NCBI GenBank assembly: GCA_002430125.1
Contig: DJBQ01000098.1
Coordinates: 2,337-8,017 of the forward strand
Reading direction: 5' to 3'
Source of the DNA: Rhodobacterales bacterium UBA5972
GTDB lineage: Bacteria > Pseudomonadota > Alphaproteobacteria > Rhodobacterales > Rhodobacteraceae
DNA: 5,681 nt
Positions 5,391-5,681 of this stretch are shown here, piece after piece. How positions within the stretch are numbered: position 1 is the first letter of the stretch; every line of letters begins with the position of its first letter. The position numbers were made by a program, and so were the translations under genes. The notes beneath the pieces were generated by a model, which was given only the letters and a program-made list of their open reading frames with translations, was not told where the DNA came from and did no database searches.

Positions 5391-5681
5391 GATCGCGACC
5401 GCTTGAATGCCAATACGGACAAGCTGGCGCGCCTTCCTGAGGGCACGGAAACCTAAAACTTCGCACCAATTATTCGAAGTACGGATTTCAAATGCTCGCC
5501 ACCGCGCATAGATAACGGTTGGGTGCAGCCTTTGCTGGCCAGCGATCGCGCGGCTGCCGTGCTTCGGTCCGAGTTGGATCACCTCGGACAGTCGGATGGC
5601 AACAAACCAACCAAACCGCCAAGGCTTTGATATATTAGGTAAATTTGGCTCTGGCGGCAGGTGTCTGGCTCCTGTACCATG
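5391..5681. other. No supportable gene; short inverted repeats
   Basis: The 291 bp after the regulator contain no reading frame with a recognisable domain. Visible structure: ACTTCG/CGAAGT (5458-5463 and 5475-5480, 11-nt loop); GCAGCC/GGCTGC (5525-5530 and 5552-5557) enclosing the palindromes GCTGGCCAGC (5534-5543) and GCGATCGC (5542-5549); and GTCCGAG/CTCGGAC (5567-5573 and 5583-5589, 9-nt loop). None is followed by a T-run, so no intrinsic terminator is assigned. One minus-strand frame is open from the right edge to 5331, but it overlaps the regulator gene and shows no motif. TGGCTC occurs twice 20 bp apart near the edge (5646 and 5666). The stretch may be ordinary spacer or a decayed gene. 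Confidence 0.5.
5567..5589. repeat. 7-bp perfect inverted repeat downstream of the regulator
   Basis: GTCCGAG at 5567-5573 pairs exactly with CTCGGAC at 5583-5589 across a 9-nt loop. The GC-rich stem could form a transcript hairpin about 180 bp after the operon's last stop codon. The lack of a T-run on either side argues against intrinsic termination. A protein-binding site or the leader of a gene beyond the edge is equally possible. Confidence 0.3.

Noticed and set aside
5458..5480. Intrinsic terminator after the regulator gene
   Set aside because: ACTTCG/CGAAGT forms only a 6-bp stem with an 11-nt loop and is not followed by a T-run.
5644..5681. Possible tRNA 3' end on the minus strand
   Set aside because: GGCTCTGGCGGCAGG loosely resembles the complement of a tRNA acceptor/T-arm, but there is no TTCGA-type T-loop and the stem does not form properly.
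1..5681. CRISPR array, insertion sequence or prophage signal
   Set aside because: No regularly spaced repeats, no transposase or integrase motif and no paired terminal repeats were found on either strand.

Overview
The window reads as a compact catabolic locus from a Gram-negative bacterium, most likely an alphaproteobacterium and plausibly one of the Rhodobacterales. That placement rests on moderate-to-high GC, strong Shine-Dalgarno sites, tight gene packing, and a general resemblance of the gentisate-dioxygenase-like, FAH and IclR proteins to those lineages. It is inference, not a database result.

Layout. Two gene sets diverge from a 120-bp intergenic region (2439-2558). Leftward (minus strand), in order of transcription, are a tryptophan 2,3-dioxygenase-family haem protein (2438-1647), an alpha/beta hydrolase with a TTG start (1625-927), a SnoaL/NTF2-like protein (858-448), and the first 125 codons of a Cys/Met-metabolism PLP enzyme that runs off the left edge (376-1). 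Rightward (plus strand) are a bicupin gentisate/salicylate-type 1,2-dioxygenase (2559-3683), a fumarylacetoacetate hydrolase-family enzyme (3694-4605) and an IclR-family regulator (4608-5390). The last three are packed with gaps of 10 and 2 bp. The final 291 bp (5391-5681) hold no gene I can support, only a few short inverted repeats.

How it may work together. The rightward half is a recognisable lower pathway: the cupin dioxygenase would cleave a gentisate- or salicylate-like ring to a maleylpyruvate-type product, the FAH-fold enzyme would hydrolyse that product, and the IclR protein would control transcription. The leftward half supplies an indole-ring-opening type of dioxygenase, a hydrolase that could deformylate or de-esterify, a small NTF2-fold protein and a PLP lyase-type enzyme. 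Read together, the locus could convert an indole or tryptophan-like compound through a kynurenine-like intermediate to a hydroxylated or amino-substituted benzoate, then cleave that ring. No canonical kynureninase or KynB formamidase is visible, so the link between the halves is a hypothesis. It is the most interesting aspect of the window.

The intergenic region holds several dyads that are candidate operators. A perfect 8-bp inverted repeat sits on the Shine-Dalgarno of the PLP gene. I see no mobile element, CRISPR array or RNA gene.
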